64,000 nucleotides of DNA. Origin: Watersipora subatra. Lineage: Eukaryota > Bryozoa > Gymnolaemata > Cheilostomatida > Watersiporidae. Each line of letters starts with the position of its first letter. Position 1 is the first letter of the stretch. The stretch is taken from assembly GCF_963576615.1 (NCBI RefSeq), contig NC_088712.1, positions 10,608,541 to 10,672,540 on the forward strand, read 5' to 3'. The notes below the pieces were generated by a model. The model was given only the letters and a program-made list of their open reading frames with translations, did not search any database and was not told the DNA's origin. Both the position numbers and the translations under genes were made by a program. Positions 35,681 through 46,226 of this stretch are shown in pieces.

Positions 35681-37240
35681 TACTTTTTTGTTCCATTCAG
35701 TATTAATTAGAAATTTTTACTTAGACACTTCTAGCCAGTCATGACAAAGCAGGAGTAAATATTATGCGCTCCAAGTACATACACACAAGTGTTTATCACT
35801 AGAGTCAGCTGCAGTGAATTCAAAGTCAGCAAATTCCATCGATGTTCCTCCAATGTACTTTAGTCTTTACTCAACTCCCATGACTTCTTTTGTGGTATGC
35901 ATAACGTTAGCAGAATACTATCCAACTAGCCTGATCTTTCTAAACTGGTAGAACATTAATTATTTCTTAGTTTAATACTTTTAACTCTGTTGAATTTAGC
36001 TCGTCTGGTAGTATTCTGCTGGGAACGGTAAATTTTAACAAAAGGATTTGTTAAGATAATGTTTTAAAAGGAATTCCTCAGCCATCTCTCTTTGCTGTTA
36101 TACATAGTATTTTACCTGTAGACTTTTTAGTTGATATTTTGGGTAGACCTCTGCTACTTCCATAAAAACACAATGGTCACAAAACCATTGATGAACACTG
36201 CAGGTTTTCTAAAGTGAAACTCACTTGCATAGCTGATTGTGTGTGTTGTTGAATTCCTTACATATTTGTAAAATTTTGACAGTGAGGCTTAGTGAATTAT
36301 TCTTTTGTATTGCTCGATGATGAGATGGTGCAGTGATTTCCTATGTTCGTTGTTTGTAGGTACAGGAGTGCAATGATAGGAATGTTTCACCTCTGCTCCA
36401 CATCTGGTTGTATTCACCTTGATCTCTACTATTACTTTTATGGATCGTTTTGACACGGACTGGAGGTGAGTGAAGATCTCATGGATATATTAGCAGTTTG
36501 AAGATTACACTCGCCATCTCACTAGTAGTAGCCTTTTCAACTAGGTATGGCTACTGATTTTGGCACTAGTCCAAACATCATGTGCCAGCCTTCTATAAAT
36601 AGCCTAGGATGAGTAATTTACTAAGTCTCCATACAGGGATTATGTAGGAACACCGGGTGTGCCAGTGCAAAAGGCTATGCTGTGCCTACGAGGGATGTTT
36701 CCATAGGGCGCTGTAGTAGAGTGATGGTTGTGTGAGGCCTCATGTCTATGCATGTCTACTATGAAATAACTGAAAAACAAGGCCTTATCACACTGCACAG
36801 GTGTGACTAGTTTTTTGAGTTCGAGGAAACTGCCCGCAAACAAATGACGCTATCAGTTGTTATAGTGTGACCCAATCGCAGACCCCATTTTCTAATAGAA
36901 ACATATCTATCAGAAATATATTGGGGCCCAAAGGGAAACAAATTTACTTTAAAATCACCAACAATATGTTTAAGACATCGCTTTCAATTTTTTCTCTTTA
37001 ATTGAAAGTGAAGGTGATATTGTTTTGTGATTTCTGAGTAAAACAAAAATTGACTTCTTTGTTCTGAATGTTAGACTAATATTTAAAAATATGTTGACCT
37101 AGTTTTGGTGGAATCTGTGTACTCTGTGATTCGTGATCAACGTTTGTGTAGGTACTAAGGTGAGCCGTTATGAAGCCTACATAGGCCAGGCGGACCTGTC
37201 AACCTGGTGTAATGCAAATGAGGGCGAAATTAGCCTCTAA

Positions 37241-37580
37241 AGCCTGGTTCCCATATTGATGGGGAGACTCAGACAGTAACTTGTGCAGCAAAACGTTTGC
37301 GACGTCAGGCTCTGCGGCATATCTTGAAATACAAGCTGCATCGCTAAACATAATCGCGTAGTCAAACAAAATGTTCGCTCGCTATACCATTTCTATAATG
37401 GTGACCTTCACCTGTAAAGTGCATTTTGGGAAGGATTTCTTTGCAGCCTTTTGCGAAATTTGAACAGCGCTAAACTATTGCGATGCCGCCGCAACTACAG
37501 CTCTTCCTCAGTGGTACCCGGGGCATAGGTTCCCATTTCATCGCTAATAGCCTGCGGTGCTGTCGCCGGTGCTTTACCAC
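37241..37580 (+). mobile_element. MITE, unit 1 copy (left part), split by a later insertion
   Basis: Starts AGCCTGGTTCCCATAT. The matching end is displaced to about 38,965-38,975 by the TTAA-flanked element. Intact copies are at 42,082-42,442 and 50,932-51,291. Confidence 0.65.
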
Positions 37581-37591
37581 TTATACTTTAA

Positions 37592-38960
37592 AGAATAGAG
37601 AAAGCATAATATTATTATACTTTATTATTCATCTTGAGGTGTTGACTGATGTTCTAAAAAAAGAATCAAGGAGATTGACCAGCCAGAAGCTGAGATATAG
37701 CCAGCCAAACACAGGTCTACCAAAAAACAAAAGTGTTTTGGTAATCATCAATATATGACGTATGAAATCGACTTGTGTGTCATTGGTCAATTAAGCCAAC
37801 TAATGCGCTCTCCTATAACAATCACGGCGTTTTAATTGGTTTAATCCCTGGAAGTATAGAACAATCAAATTGGGCCTAACAGTCATCGCTCCTAGAATTT
37901 CGAACCAGTCCCTCTGACGTGTAGATTAGTTTTAGCATAAAATAATTACACGCATCTATTATTTCGCAACATTTCGCTATCTTGCTAGTTCAGCTCAGTT
38001 TTGTTGTTCTCCTACTTAGCTTCCCTATTCAGACTCATCTTTAGCGTTGTTCAGATTTTTTAACTATAGCTAATAAATAGAATCAATTAAATCAATCATC
38101 AATCTCGGTTATCATTTGGAATTTTCTACAAATTATATTAGTTACATCATTTATTCTATACGCAGTTATATTATTATTTTGTATAATATGCATTATGAAT
38201 ATTATATAAATCATAAAAAATAATCATAGATAAGATAATAGATCAATAGAAAAATCAAAGCAAAAGTTATCGTTTTCTTTTCTTATAGCAAGAGCAGCAC
38301 GGTCAAGTTAGTCTTTTTAAGATTATGGCTGTAGTGAACTTCTAGTCTGTTAATAGTGACGATAATCATGAAAATCAACTGAATGCTGCAGTAGATACAC
38401 AGTAGAAAAATGATGAAGGAACAAAAAGTCCCGTTCCTATTTCTTATTCTAAACAAACTGCAATCGCGGATATCGCATATAGACTATACAAGCGCCGTTC
38501 GTTGAACAGATGATCTTCGGAGCATATCCGTGGAGATCGAGTTAAAATTTGAAGCACAATAGTCAAAATCTGCTCTTCTGCTTTAAAAAATCATGGCGAG
38601 GGGTTGTGGGAAAATGCCTTTACCACACAATGTTTGGATGATTTTCCTGAGAAACCAGAGCTAGTATGTAAATTATTTACTATCGCGAGAAGCGTTTCAC
38701 ATCTCGTAGCCAAAACAATCATTATAAGTAACGGCGGTAGGGTGCGCAACTCCGGCACATGACCATTAAGTTGATTTTATACGTCATAGTTTTCGGGATT
38801 TTCGAAGGGTTTTCCTCTGATTCTTTATTAGGTAGACCTGTGTTGGGCTGTCTATATCTCAGCTTCTAGGGGGTCAATCTCCTTGATTCTTTTTTTAGAA
38901 CATCAGTCAACACCTCAAGATAACTAATAAAGCATAATAATATTATGCTTTCTCTATTCT
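37592..38960. mobile_element. TTAA-flanked element, 1369 bp, about 150-bp TIRs
   Basis: TTAA (37,588-37,591) then AGAATAGAGAAAGC..., and ...GCTTTCTCTATTCT then TTAA (38,961-38,964). The TIRs match for about 150 bp (GAGGTGTTGACTGATGTTCT and GGAGATTGACC in both). Units 2 and 3 carry the uninterrupted site. I found no credible coding region inside, so it is a non-autonomous element of a TTAA-targeting superfamily (Kolobok or piggyBac). Confidence 0.85.
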
Positions 38961-40298
38961 TTAACCATGCTTATAGCCTCGCGCTAGCAGAAAATTATTT
39001 AAATAGGGATCTTTTAACATTGTAGCAAGTTAACATTGTATTTCAGCTCCAAAATTATGCTCAAGTGAAATACAAAAATACAAAAACAAACCACGAGCAA
39101 TTTCGACGAACCTAATGTTCTACATTTCAGTTCTGCAAAAAGAACATTGTACCATATCCACAGTAATGAACATAAGGTAATCAACCAACTCTCAAAAGTT
39201 GACTGTAGATGATTTTAGTAATTAGACAGGGATGTTATATCATCTCTACATTTGAGTCTGTACTGATTTGAGATGAGGTAGATTCTGCTCCTCGACGTTT
39301 CAAGTTGTGGGTTTTGGTTGACTTTTAAGACTTTTGAGTAGGTCAGCCTTCAACTCTGTTTTAAAGCAGCAGGTAGAAAAGTTTATTTTGGTGGCTATCA
39401 GAGCATTTACTGTTTCAAATCATGGGTCAGTCCTAGCCTCGGTATGTGTTTTTAAGCATAGAAAAAACACGCTCTGTTCCTGCATTACTGTGAGGTATGC
39501 AGAGGATGGCCCTCATTAAAGTCGTCAGTAAGGGGTAACGCTCTAATGCCATAGCATCCCAAAACTACGCTTTGCAAAAATTACCAAATGGTAATTCTAT
39601 GCACAAAGCCATAAGAACGTGTCTTTGGCAATACAGCGAGTCTTTTGTTATCATTAGATTACGTGCATTTCGTTTATGCTACAGCGCCTGTTAAATAAAT
39701 GGCTCGGTGTTTTATCTTAGAGCACAAAACATAAATCCGGGAGTTTTCCAGGATATCTTATTTTTGCAGAAGGGTAATTTTAATTCCATGATGGTCTCGC
39801 AAAATCCTGGAGAGTTGACACCTCTGATGCCAGGTCATCTAAAACCTGATGTGTAATTTGATAATGCTGTATGGTGATCACAGTGTAATTAACATGGTTA
39901 CAAATTTTGTGAAATTTTAGTTTTTTTAGTAACTTTTATGCGTAATTATGATTTTGGCTTGTGCGTTAAAAAAAATTGGTCTCATTTCATATAGCAATTG
40001 TAGGGCTTAGCCTGCCCATAGCAACTTTTGCCTCAGGGGCATTTTCCATGTAATTGGCAAGCTTTGTCGTAAACGTTGTTGCTGTGAAAACTTTTGTTAC
40101 ATTACCTGCTTCGGAAGAGAACTGAATAGGGAGGTGTATCACAAAACAGAAAAGAGCTTCATAAAATGTTTGAAAAGAAAATGAGAATCAAGTTGCTGCA
40201 GAAGCTTCCGAGGGAGAACTTGAAATTAACTTATTTTAACATGATTATTTCAACAGGTCCCTGTGTTTGTTTTAGGAGTCGATAATGTGCAGCGTTTG

Positions 40299-40514
40299 AT
40301 GATAGTGGCGGTTGTCTTCTCTTGGCTTAGTGTGATTGCAATTAGTGTTAACGGGCAAACAACTGCAAGTTTTTCCTTTGAACTTATGACAATATTCAAC
40401 GCATTTGAACATTAGAATTTAACACTTGTTTTCTGTGCTGATATTTAGATTCGACTATCACTACTAAGTCCACTTGTAGACTCACTTCAATGTCAACCAC
40501 TACTGTCGCTTACT
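40299..40514 (+). CDS. Small cassette 1: signal-peptide-like ORF plus Ser/Thr-rich exon
   Basis: ATG at 40,299 opens MIVAVVFSWLSVIAISVNG QTTA, a hydrophobic core with a plausible cleavage after NG, and read through it ends at TAG 40,413-40,415 (38 residues). A 66-bp exon follows at 40,449-40,514 between TGATATTTAG and T|GTAAGTATGG. It encodes STITTKSTCRLTSMSTTTV, Ser/Thr-rich with one Cys. If the ORF is spliced at GCAA|GTTTTT (40,368/40,369) the phases agree and the product would be a secreted, probably O-glycosylated peptide that continues into further exons. That donor is weak, so the joining is inference. Equivalent cassettes are at 43.8, 49.3 and 53.1 kb. No family was recognised. Confidence 0.4.
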
Positions 40515-41388
40515 GTAAGTATGGCTGCCTATTTTAGTCAGGCGTTTATTACCTGTTGTTAATCTAGTTAAACCTAGCCTGATCATTCTAAACTGGTAAA
40601 ACATTAATTAATTCTTAGTTTAATACTTTTAACTCTGTTGAATTTAGCTTGTCTGGTAGTCTTCTGCTGGGAAAGGGAAATTTTAACAAAAAAGTTGGTT
40701 AAGATTATGTTTAAAAGGAAATTCCTCAGCCATCTCTCTGTGTTGTTATACATAGTATTTTACCTGTAGACTCTTTAGTTGATATTCTGGGAAGGCCTCC
40801 GCTATTCCCATAGAAACACAATATTCACAATACCATGAATGTGCACTGCAGATTTTCTCAAGTCAAACTCACTTGCATAGCTGATTCTGTGTGTTGTTGA
40901 ATTCCTTACATATTTATAGAATTTTAACAATGAGGCTTAGTGAGTTATTTTTTTGTATTGCTCGATGATGAGATGGTGCAGTGATTTCCTATGTTCATTG
41001 TTTGTAGGTACATGAGTGCAGTGATAGGAATGTCTTGCCTCTGCTCCACGTCTGGTTGTAGTCACCTTGATCTCTACTATTACTTTTATGGATCGTTTTG
41101 ACACAGACTGGAGGTGAGTGAAGACCTCATGGATATGTTAGCAGTTTGAGGCTTACACTCCCATCTCACTAGTAGTAGCTTTTTCAACTAGGTATGGTTA
41201 CTGATTTTGGCACTAGTCCAAACATCGTGTGCCAGCCTTCTATAAATAGCCTAGGATGAGTAATTTACTTGGTCTTTATACAGTAATAGTGTGGGGACAC
41301 CTGGGTGAGCCACTGCCGAAGGCTATGCTGTGCCTACGCGCAGATATGTTTCCAAAGGGTGCCGTAGTAAAATGATGGCTGTGTGAGG

Positions 41389-41577
41389 CATACCTGCCAA
41401 CTCTCACGCTTTGGGCGTGAGACTCACGCAATCACCCCAAAGAAAAAATGAAAATGCGTGAGAAATGCGTGAGATTTTTGCCCCAATTTTCACAATATTA
41501 TATATGCTATCATTGATACATCAATTGCCCCAAAACCAAATCTCACGCATTGCCCCACTCTTGGGTTGGTAGGTCTG
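41389..41577. mobile_element. hAT-type MITE, 189 bp, exact 8-bp target duplication
   Basis: GTGTGAGG stands on both sides (41,381-41,388 and 41,578-41,585). The ends are CATACCTGCCAAC... and ...GTTGGTAGGTCTG, inverted with a few mismatches, and TCTCACGC blocks recur inside in both directions. Units 1 and 3 have no insert at the matching site (GTGTGAGGCCTCATG in unit 1). Confidence 0.9.
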
Positions 41578-42081
41578 GTGTGAGGCCTCATGGCATTGCA
41601 TGTCTGTGTATGAAGTAACAGAAAAACAAGGCCTTATCACACTGCACAGGTGTGACTAGTTTTTTGAGTTCGAGGAAACAAATAACGCTATCGTTTGTTG
41701 TAGTGTGACCCAATTGCAGACCCCATTTGCTAATAGAAAAATATCTATCAGAAATATCTTATCCCAAAGTTGAACAATTTTAATTTAAACCACCAACAGT
41801 AAGTTTAAGACAATGCTTTCAATTTTTTTCTCTCAAGTTGAAAATGTAACATCGATATTGTTCTGTGAATTCTGAGTAAAATAAAAACTGACTTCTTTGT
41901 TTGTTCTGAATGATAGACTGATATCATAAAAGTATGTTGGCATAATTTTGGTGGAATCTGTTCACTCTGTGATTCGTGATCAATGTTTGTGTAGGTACTA
42001 AGGTAATCCGTTATAAAGCCTACATAGGCCAGGCGGACCTGTCAACCTGGTGCAATGCAAAGAGGAAGATATTAGCCTCTA

Positions 42082-42442
42082 AAGCCTGCTTCCCATATCG
42101 ATTGCAAGACTCCAGTAGTAACTTGCGTAGCAAAATGTTAGCGACGTTAGGCTCGGCGGCATATGTTCACATATAAGCTGCATCGCTACACATAATCGTG
42201 CAATCAACTAAAATGTTTGCTCGTCATGCTGTTTCTATAATGGTGACCTTCACCTGTACAGTACATTTCAGGAAGGATTTTTCTGCGCCCTTTTGCGAAA
42301 TTTGAACAGCGCTAAACTATTGCAATGCCGCCGGCTACTACCGGTGATCCTCGGCGGTACCCGGGGCGTAGATTGCCATTATATCGCTAATAGCCTGCGA
42401 TGCTGTTGCCGGTGCTTTGCGACGTATATGGGCACCAGGCTT
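42082..42442. mobile_element. MITE, about 360 bp, unit 2 copy
   Basis: Ends AAGCCTGCTTCCCATAT and ATATGGGCACCAGGCTT are inverted repeats with GC-rich internal blocks (TACCGGTG, GGTACCCGGGG). It sits at the same place in units 1-3, so it was present before the array expanded. The target duplication is unclear. Confidence 0.7.
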
Positions 42443-43468
42443 ATAGCCTCGTGCTAACATAAAAGTTTTTAAATGAGGACCTAGGCAAGTTAACATTGTA
42501 TTTCAGCTCCAAAATTATGCCCAAGTGAATTACAAATATATAAAAACAAATCACGGTCAACTTTGACGAAACTAATGTTCTACATTTCAGTTCTGCAAAA
42601 AACATTGTATCATATCCATGGTTATGAACCTAACGTAATCACAAAACTCTCAAAAGTTTACTGTAAATGATTTTAGTAATTAGACAGGGATGGGATGTCA
42701 TCTCCACATTTGAGTGTGCACTGATTTGAGATGAGGTAGCGGCTGCTCCTCCATGTTTCAAATTGAAGATTTTGGTTGACTTTCAAGACTTTTCAGTAGG
42801 TCAGCTTTCAACTCTGTTTCAAAGCAGGTAAAAAAGTTTATTTTGGTCGCTATCAGAGCATTCACTGTTTCAGAACATAGGTCATTCCTAGCCTCTTCAG
42901 AACATATGTCATTCCTAGCCTCGGTATGTATTTTTAAGCATAGAAAAAACGCTCTCTGTTGCTGCATTACTGTGAGGTATGCAGAGGACGACCCTCATTA
43001 AAGTCGTCAGTAAGGGGTGGACGCTCTAATGCCATAGCATCTCAAAACTATGCTTTGCAAAAAATTACCGAATGGTAATTATATGCACAAAGCCATGAGA
43101 AGGTGCCTTTGGTGATACAGCGAGTTTTTCATTATCATTAGATTGCGCACATCCTGTTAATGCTATAGCGATGATAAATAAGTAGTTCGGTATTTTATCC
43201 TAGAGCACAAAACATAAATCCGGGAGATTTCCGGGGAGCTTATTTTTGCGGGAGGGTGATCCCATTTCTAGGAGGGTCCCGTAAAATCCTGGAGAGTTGA
43301 CACCTCTGATGCCAGGTCATCTAAAACCTGATGTGTAATTTGATAATGCTGTATGGTGATCACGGTGTAATTAACATGGTTACAAATTTTGTGAAATTTT
43401 AGTTTTTTTAGTAACTTTTATGCGTAATTATGATATTGGCTTGTGTGTTAAAGACAATTGGTCTCATT

Positions 43469-43669
43469 TCATATAGCAATTGTAGGGCTTAGCCTGCCCA
43501 TAGCAACTTTTGCCTCAGGGGCATTTTCCATGTAATTGGCAAGCTTTGTCGTAAACGTTGTTGCTGTGAAAACTTTTGCTACATTACCTGCTTCGGAAGA
43601 GAACTGAATAGGGAGGTGTATCACAAAACAGAAAAGAGCTTCATAAAATGTTTGAAAAGAAAATGACAA
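43469..43669 (-). other. Minus-strand conserved frame in the repeat units
   Basis: Reads IQFSSEAGNVAKVFTATTF and TTKLANYMENAPE. The same frame is open in unit 1 (about 39,985-40,190) and at 52,320-52,480, where ENAPE is followed by a good donor (GAG|GTAAGA). The copy near 49,050-49,190 keeps the donor but has two stops. It could be one exon of a minus-strand gene or chance conservation within young duplicates. No family is recognised and no convincing acceptor was found. Confidence 0.25.
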
Positions 43670-43780
43670 TCAAGTTGCTGCAGAAGCTTCCGAGGGAGAA
43701 CTTGAAATTAACTTATTTTAACATGATTATTTCAACAGGTCCCTGTGTTTGTTTTAGGAGTCGATAATGTGCTGCGTTTG

Positions 43781-43996
43781 ATGATAGTGGCGGTTGTCTT
43801 CTCTTGGCTTAGTGCGATTGCAATTAGTGTTAGCGGGCAAACATCTCCAAGTTTTACCTTTAAACTTACGACAATATTCAACGCATAGGAACATCAGAAT
43901 TTAACACTTGTTCTCTGTACTGATTTGTAGATTCAACTATAACTACCTAGTCCACTTGTAGATTCACTTCTATGTCAACCACTACTGTCTCTTACA
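43781..43996 (+). pseudogene. Small cassette 2: signal-peptide-like ORF, Ser/Thr exon with stop
   Basis: MIVAVVFSWLSAIAISVSG is intact (35-residue frame ending at 43,888). The 66-bp exon (43,931-43,996) reads STITT then TAG in the phase used by the other copies, and its donor has changed to GTAATT. If the cassette is an expressed unit, this copy would be truncated. Confidence 0.4.
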
Positions 43997-44085
43997 GTAA
44001 TTTTGGCTGTCTATTTTAGTCAGACATTTATTTATATGTTGTTAATCGTGTGCTTGGTATACACACATGAATCTATTCATAGTTT

Positions 44086-44749
44086 TGTAGCTTTAGGGTT
44101 TCTATCATTCAGCTATTTATAGTCTTTTAGCTTTAGGGTTTCTATCATAGAGCTATTTATAGCCTTTTAGCTTTAGGATTTTTATCATCGAGCTATAAAT
44201 TATAGTTTTTTAGCTTTAGTGTTTCAATCATAGAACTATTCATCATATTTTAGCTTCACGGTTTTTATCATAGAGGTATTTATAGTCTTTTTAGCTTTAG
44301 GGTTTCTACCATAGAGTGATTTGGTCTTTTACCTATAGGGGTTCAATCATAGAGCTATTTATAATCTTTTAGGTTTAGGGTTTCAATCATAGAACTATTC
44401 ATTGTCTTTTAGCTATAAGGTTTCTATCATAGGACTATTTATAGTCGTTTAGCTTTAGGGTTTCTATCATGGAACTATATATAGTCTTTTTAGCATTAGG
44501 GTTTTTACTATAGAGCTATTTGGTCCTTTAGCTATAGGGATTCAATCATAGAGCTATTTAGTCTTTTTAGCTTTAGGGTTTCTATCATAGAGTTATTTGG
44601 GCCTTTAGCTATAGGGATTCAATCATAGAGCTATTTATAGATTTTAGCCTCAGGGTTTCAATTATAGAACTTGGCTTTAGGGTTTCTATCATAGCGCTAT
44701 TCATAGTCTTTTAGCTTTAGGGTTTCTATCATTGAACAATTTATAGTGT
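44086..44749 (+). repeat. 40-bp minisatellite (AGCTTTAGGGTTTCTATCAT unit), part A
   Basis: About 16-17 degenerate 40-bp units of AGCTTTAGGGTTTCTATCAT followed by AGAGCTATTTATAGTCTTTT, up to the TTAA where the Kolobok-like element is inserted. It continues at 48,811. A second array of the same unit follows the cassette at 53.23 kb. Confidence 0.9.
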
Positions 44750-44753
44750 TTAA

Positions 44754-44870
44754 AGGTTGACTTGCAACAAAATTCACATTACAGTTATTTGGTATCAAAA
44801 GATTCGCCATTTTTTACTCTGTTGTGTGGTAGGTGCCAAATATGTGGAAATGTGATTAAAAGCTCTTAAA
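44754..44870 (+). repeat. Left TIR of the Kolobok-like element
   Basis: Inverted partner of 48,690-48,806. Both contain GTGCCAAATATGTGG and AATGTGATTAAAAGCTC. Confidence 0.9.
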
Positions 44871-45139
44871 AGCTCAAAAACAAAAAGCCGCCGTAGATTG
44901 GAATCTCTTGATTTCGATGACGTATCCGCGCTGTATGGTTATTGTCTTGTCACGTGATGTTCTCGCGTGAATTGAAAGGCCAATGAAAAGCTCAATATCA
45001 AACTTATCGTAGCAATAGTTTATGATAATCACTTCGGGTTTTACCTAAGACCCCGTATCAAATATAGATGCTCGCTACTTTACAGTTTCGGCTTGGCCAT
45101 TCCGTTCGACTATTCATGTCTGAGTTGCGATCATAAAAA

Positions 45140-46128
45140 ATGTCAAATTCTGAAGAGTTAAGACCCTGGCGTTTCGAGCTTGACGCTCTATCTGAAGAAG
45201 ATCCTCAACAGAATCAAACCTCCCAGCAAGTAAGCACCGCCACTAGCCAGCTCTTATGTGCCAAGCTAGCTAGTAGTAATAGTTTTAGCTTGAGAGTGAT
45301 AGAACGAATATTATTATATATGATTTTAATGATGATAATTATCGCTTCAATATTGAGAAAAAATTATTACAGATTTTTTTCGAATGACAACATTAACAAT
45401 TTTAATATTTAAATCTAGTGCTGCACTGATATACTGTTGGATCACATCGACCTGATGTATTAGCTATGGTTGCATAGACATATCTGTTCATTTCTTTAGG
45501 AGCTAATACCACCGGCTACAGAGTGGTGTGCCTGCGAGCGTTGTCAAGACATGCCATCTCTTCCTGAATGTTTGTGCTGCCATTATGCTGAGTTTGCGCA
45601 TTGTCTTCTTGACCGAGGGGAGCATGAATGCCTGCGTATGCATCCTGGTGTAAACGAATTTGTGGCGTCTGCACCCCTTGAGTTGAGGTGGAATAATTAC
45701 CTGCGATATCATAGTGAGTTGGATATTCATTTAATGCCAACAACACCAAGGCTATGCTAATGTGTCAAGCATTATCTACAATTCTTGTGTTACACATTTA
45801 ATGCATCAGTTGAACACACATATTCTGAACTCGTGGAACACAAGGAGAACTGGTATATTTGGCTTGTACACTTACTACAGTAGAGAGTGTATAAGTTTTA
45901 TGATTTTATTATATAAAGATCGAGATTATTTTGATGATCAGCAATTATTGTTTTTCAATAGTTGTTTTGGTAGATAATCTATTCCCATTTGGAGAGCCAT
46001 CGCCAAATGCTCGGAAAAGGTTGTGTGCATACCGCAATCTTGTGTTTTGGTTTATGCCGCAAATCTTGTTTGCAAGTCTGCAAACTCTTCTTCATCATCC
46101 GTTGGTGGGTAAAGAGCCCGAATCTTAG
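45140..46128 (+). CDS. Transposon-borne protein with P2X7-type cytoplasmic ballast domain, C-terminus disrupted
   Basis: Exon 1 (45,140-45,229) is MSNSEELRPWRFELDALSEE to SQQ with donor CAA|GTAAGC. Exon 2 (45,500-45,713) follows TTTCTTTAG in phase: WCACERCQDMPSLPECLCC, then HECLRMHPGVNEFV and LELRWNNYLRYH, with donor A|GTGAGT. Exon 3 (45,974-46,128) follows TTTTGGTAG and reads NLFPFGEPSPNARKRLCAYR NLVFW, then leaves the family at MPQI. The WCxCxxC, MP..xE.xCC and 'N.R.R..AYR...W' motifs match the ballast domain known from the tail of P2X7 receptors and from many stand-alone invertebrate proteins. The expected end ('PxC...IR..FP') is present nearby in reverse (46,075-46,218), so this reading frame runs into foldback sequence and stops. 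The product's role in the transposon is unknown. Confidence 0.72.
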
Positions 46129-46218
46129 ACACCAAGCATGCAGGTAGAGGCCGTCGCTCACGGCGACAAATTTGCGGCATAAGCCAAAACACAAGCTTGC
46201 AGTATGCACACAACCTTT
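46016..46218. repeat. Internal foldback: 53-bp inverted arms at the gene junction
   Basis: 46,016-46,068 (AAAGGTTGTGTGCATACCGC...) is inverted at 46,166-46,218 (...GTATGCACACAACCTTT), differing at only a few positions. The 97 bp between them lie in the opposite sense to the plus-strand gene. Confidence 0.88.
46075..46218 (-). pseudogene. Ballast-domain C-terminal segment in inverted orientation
   Basis: The minus strand reads KRLCAYCKLVFWLMPQI, then RRPLPACLVSKIRALYP and TDDEEEFADL. This overlaps and extends the part of the domain at which the plus-strand gene (45,140-46,128) fails, and includes the family's 'PxCxxxxIRxxxP' ending. It has no start or promoter of its own in this orientation. 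Confidence 0.7.
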
Positions 46219-46226
46219 GTAACAAC

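Larger units (their letters stand above)
35930..40560 (+). repeat. Direct-repeat unit 1 of the 3.5-kb array
   Basis: Begins CCTGATC...TCTAAACTGGTA and ends after the 66-bp exon followed by GTAAGTATGGCTGCCTATTT. The same landmarks recur in order in unit 2 (from 40,577) and unit 3 (from 49,617): CTCGATGATGAGATGGTGCA, CACGGACTGGAGGTGAGTGA, GCCAGGCGGACCTGTCAACC, ACGCTCTAATGCCATAGCA. Unit 1 is longer because of the insertion 37,592-38,960. Confidence 0.88.
40561..44045 (+). repeat. Direct-repeat unit 2
   Basis: Same landmarks as unit 1 without the 1369-bp insertion but with its own 189-bp MITE (41,389-41,577). It is followed by a 40-bp minisatellite. Confidence 0.88.

Noticed and set aside
36420..36470. 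Additional exon in each repeat unit ending ACACGGACTGGAG|GTGAGTGAAG
   Set aside because: The donor is good and conserved in all three units, but the frames from the obvious TTTGTAG acceptor all meet stops, and no other acceptor was convincing.
44086..44749. Plant-type telomere repeats (TTTAGGG)
   Set aside because: TTTAGGG occurs once per 40-bp unit and never in direct tandem, so it is part of a minisatellite.
45503..45760. Minus-strand frames over the ballast exon 2
   Set aside because: They are shadows of the plus-strand exon 45,500-45,713, which has splice sites and family motifs.
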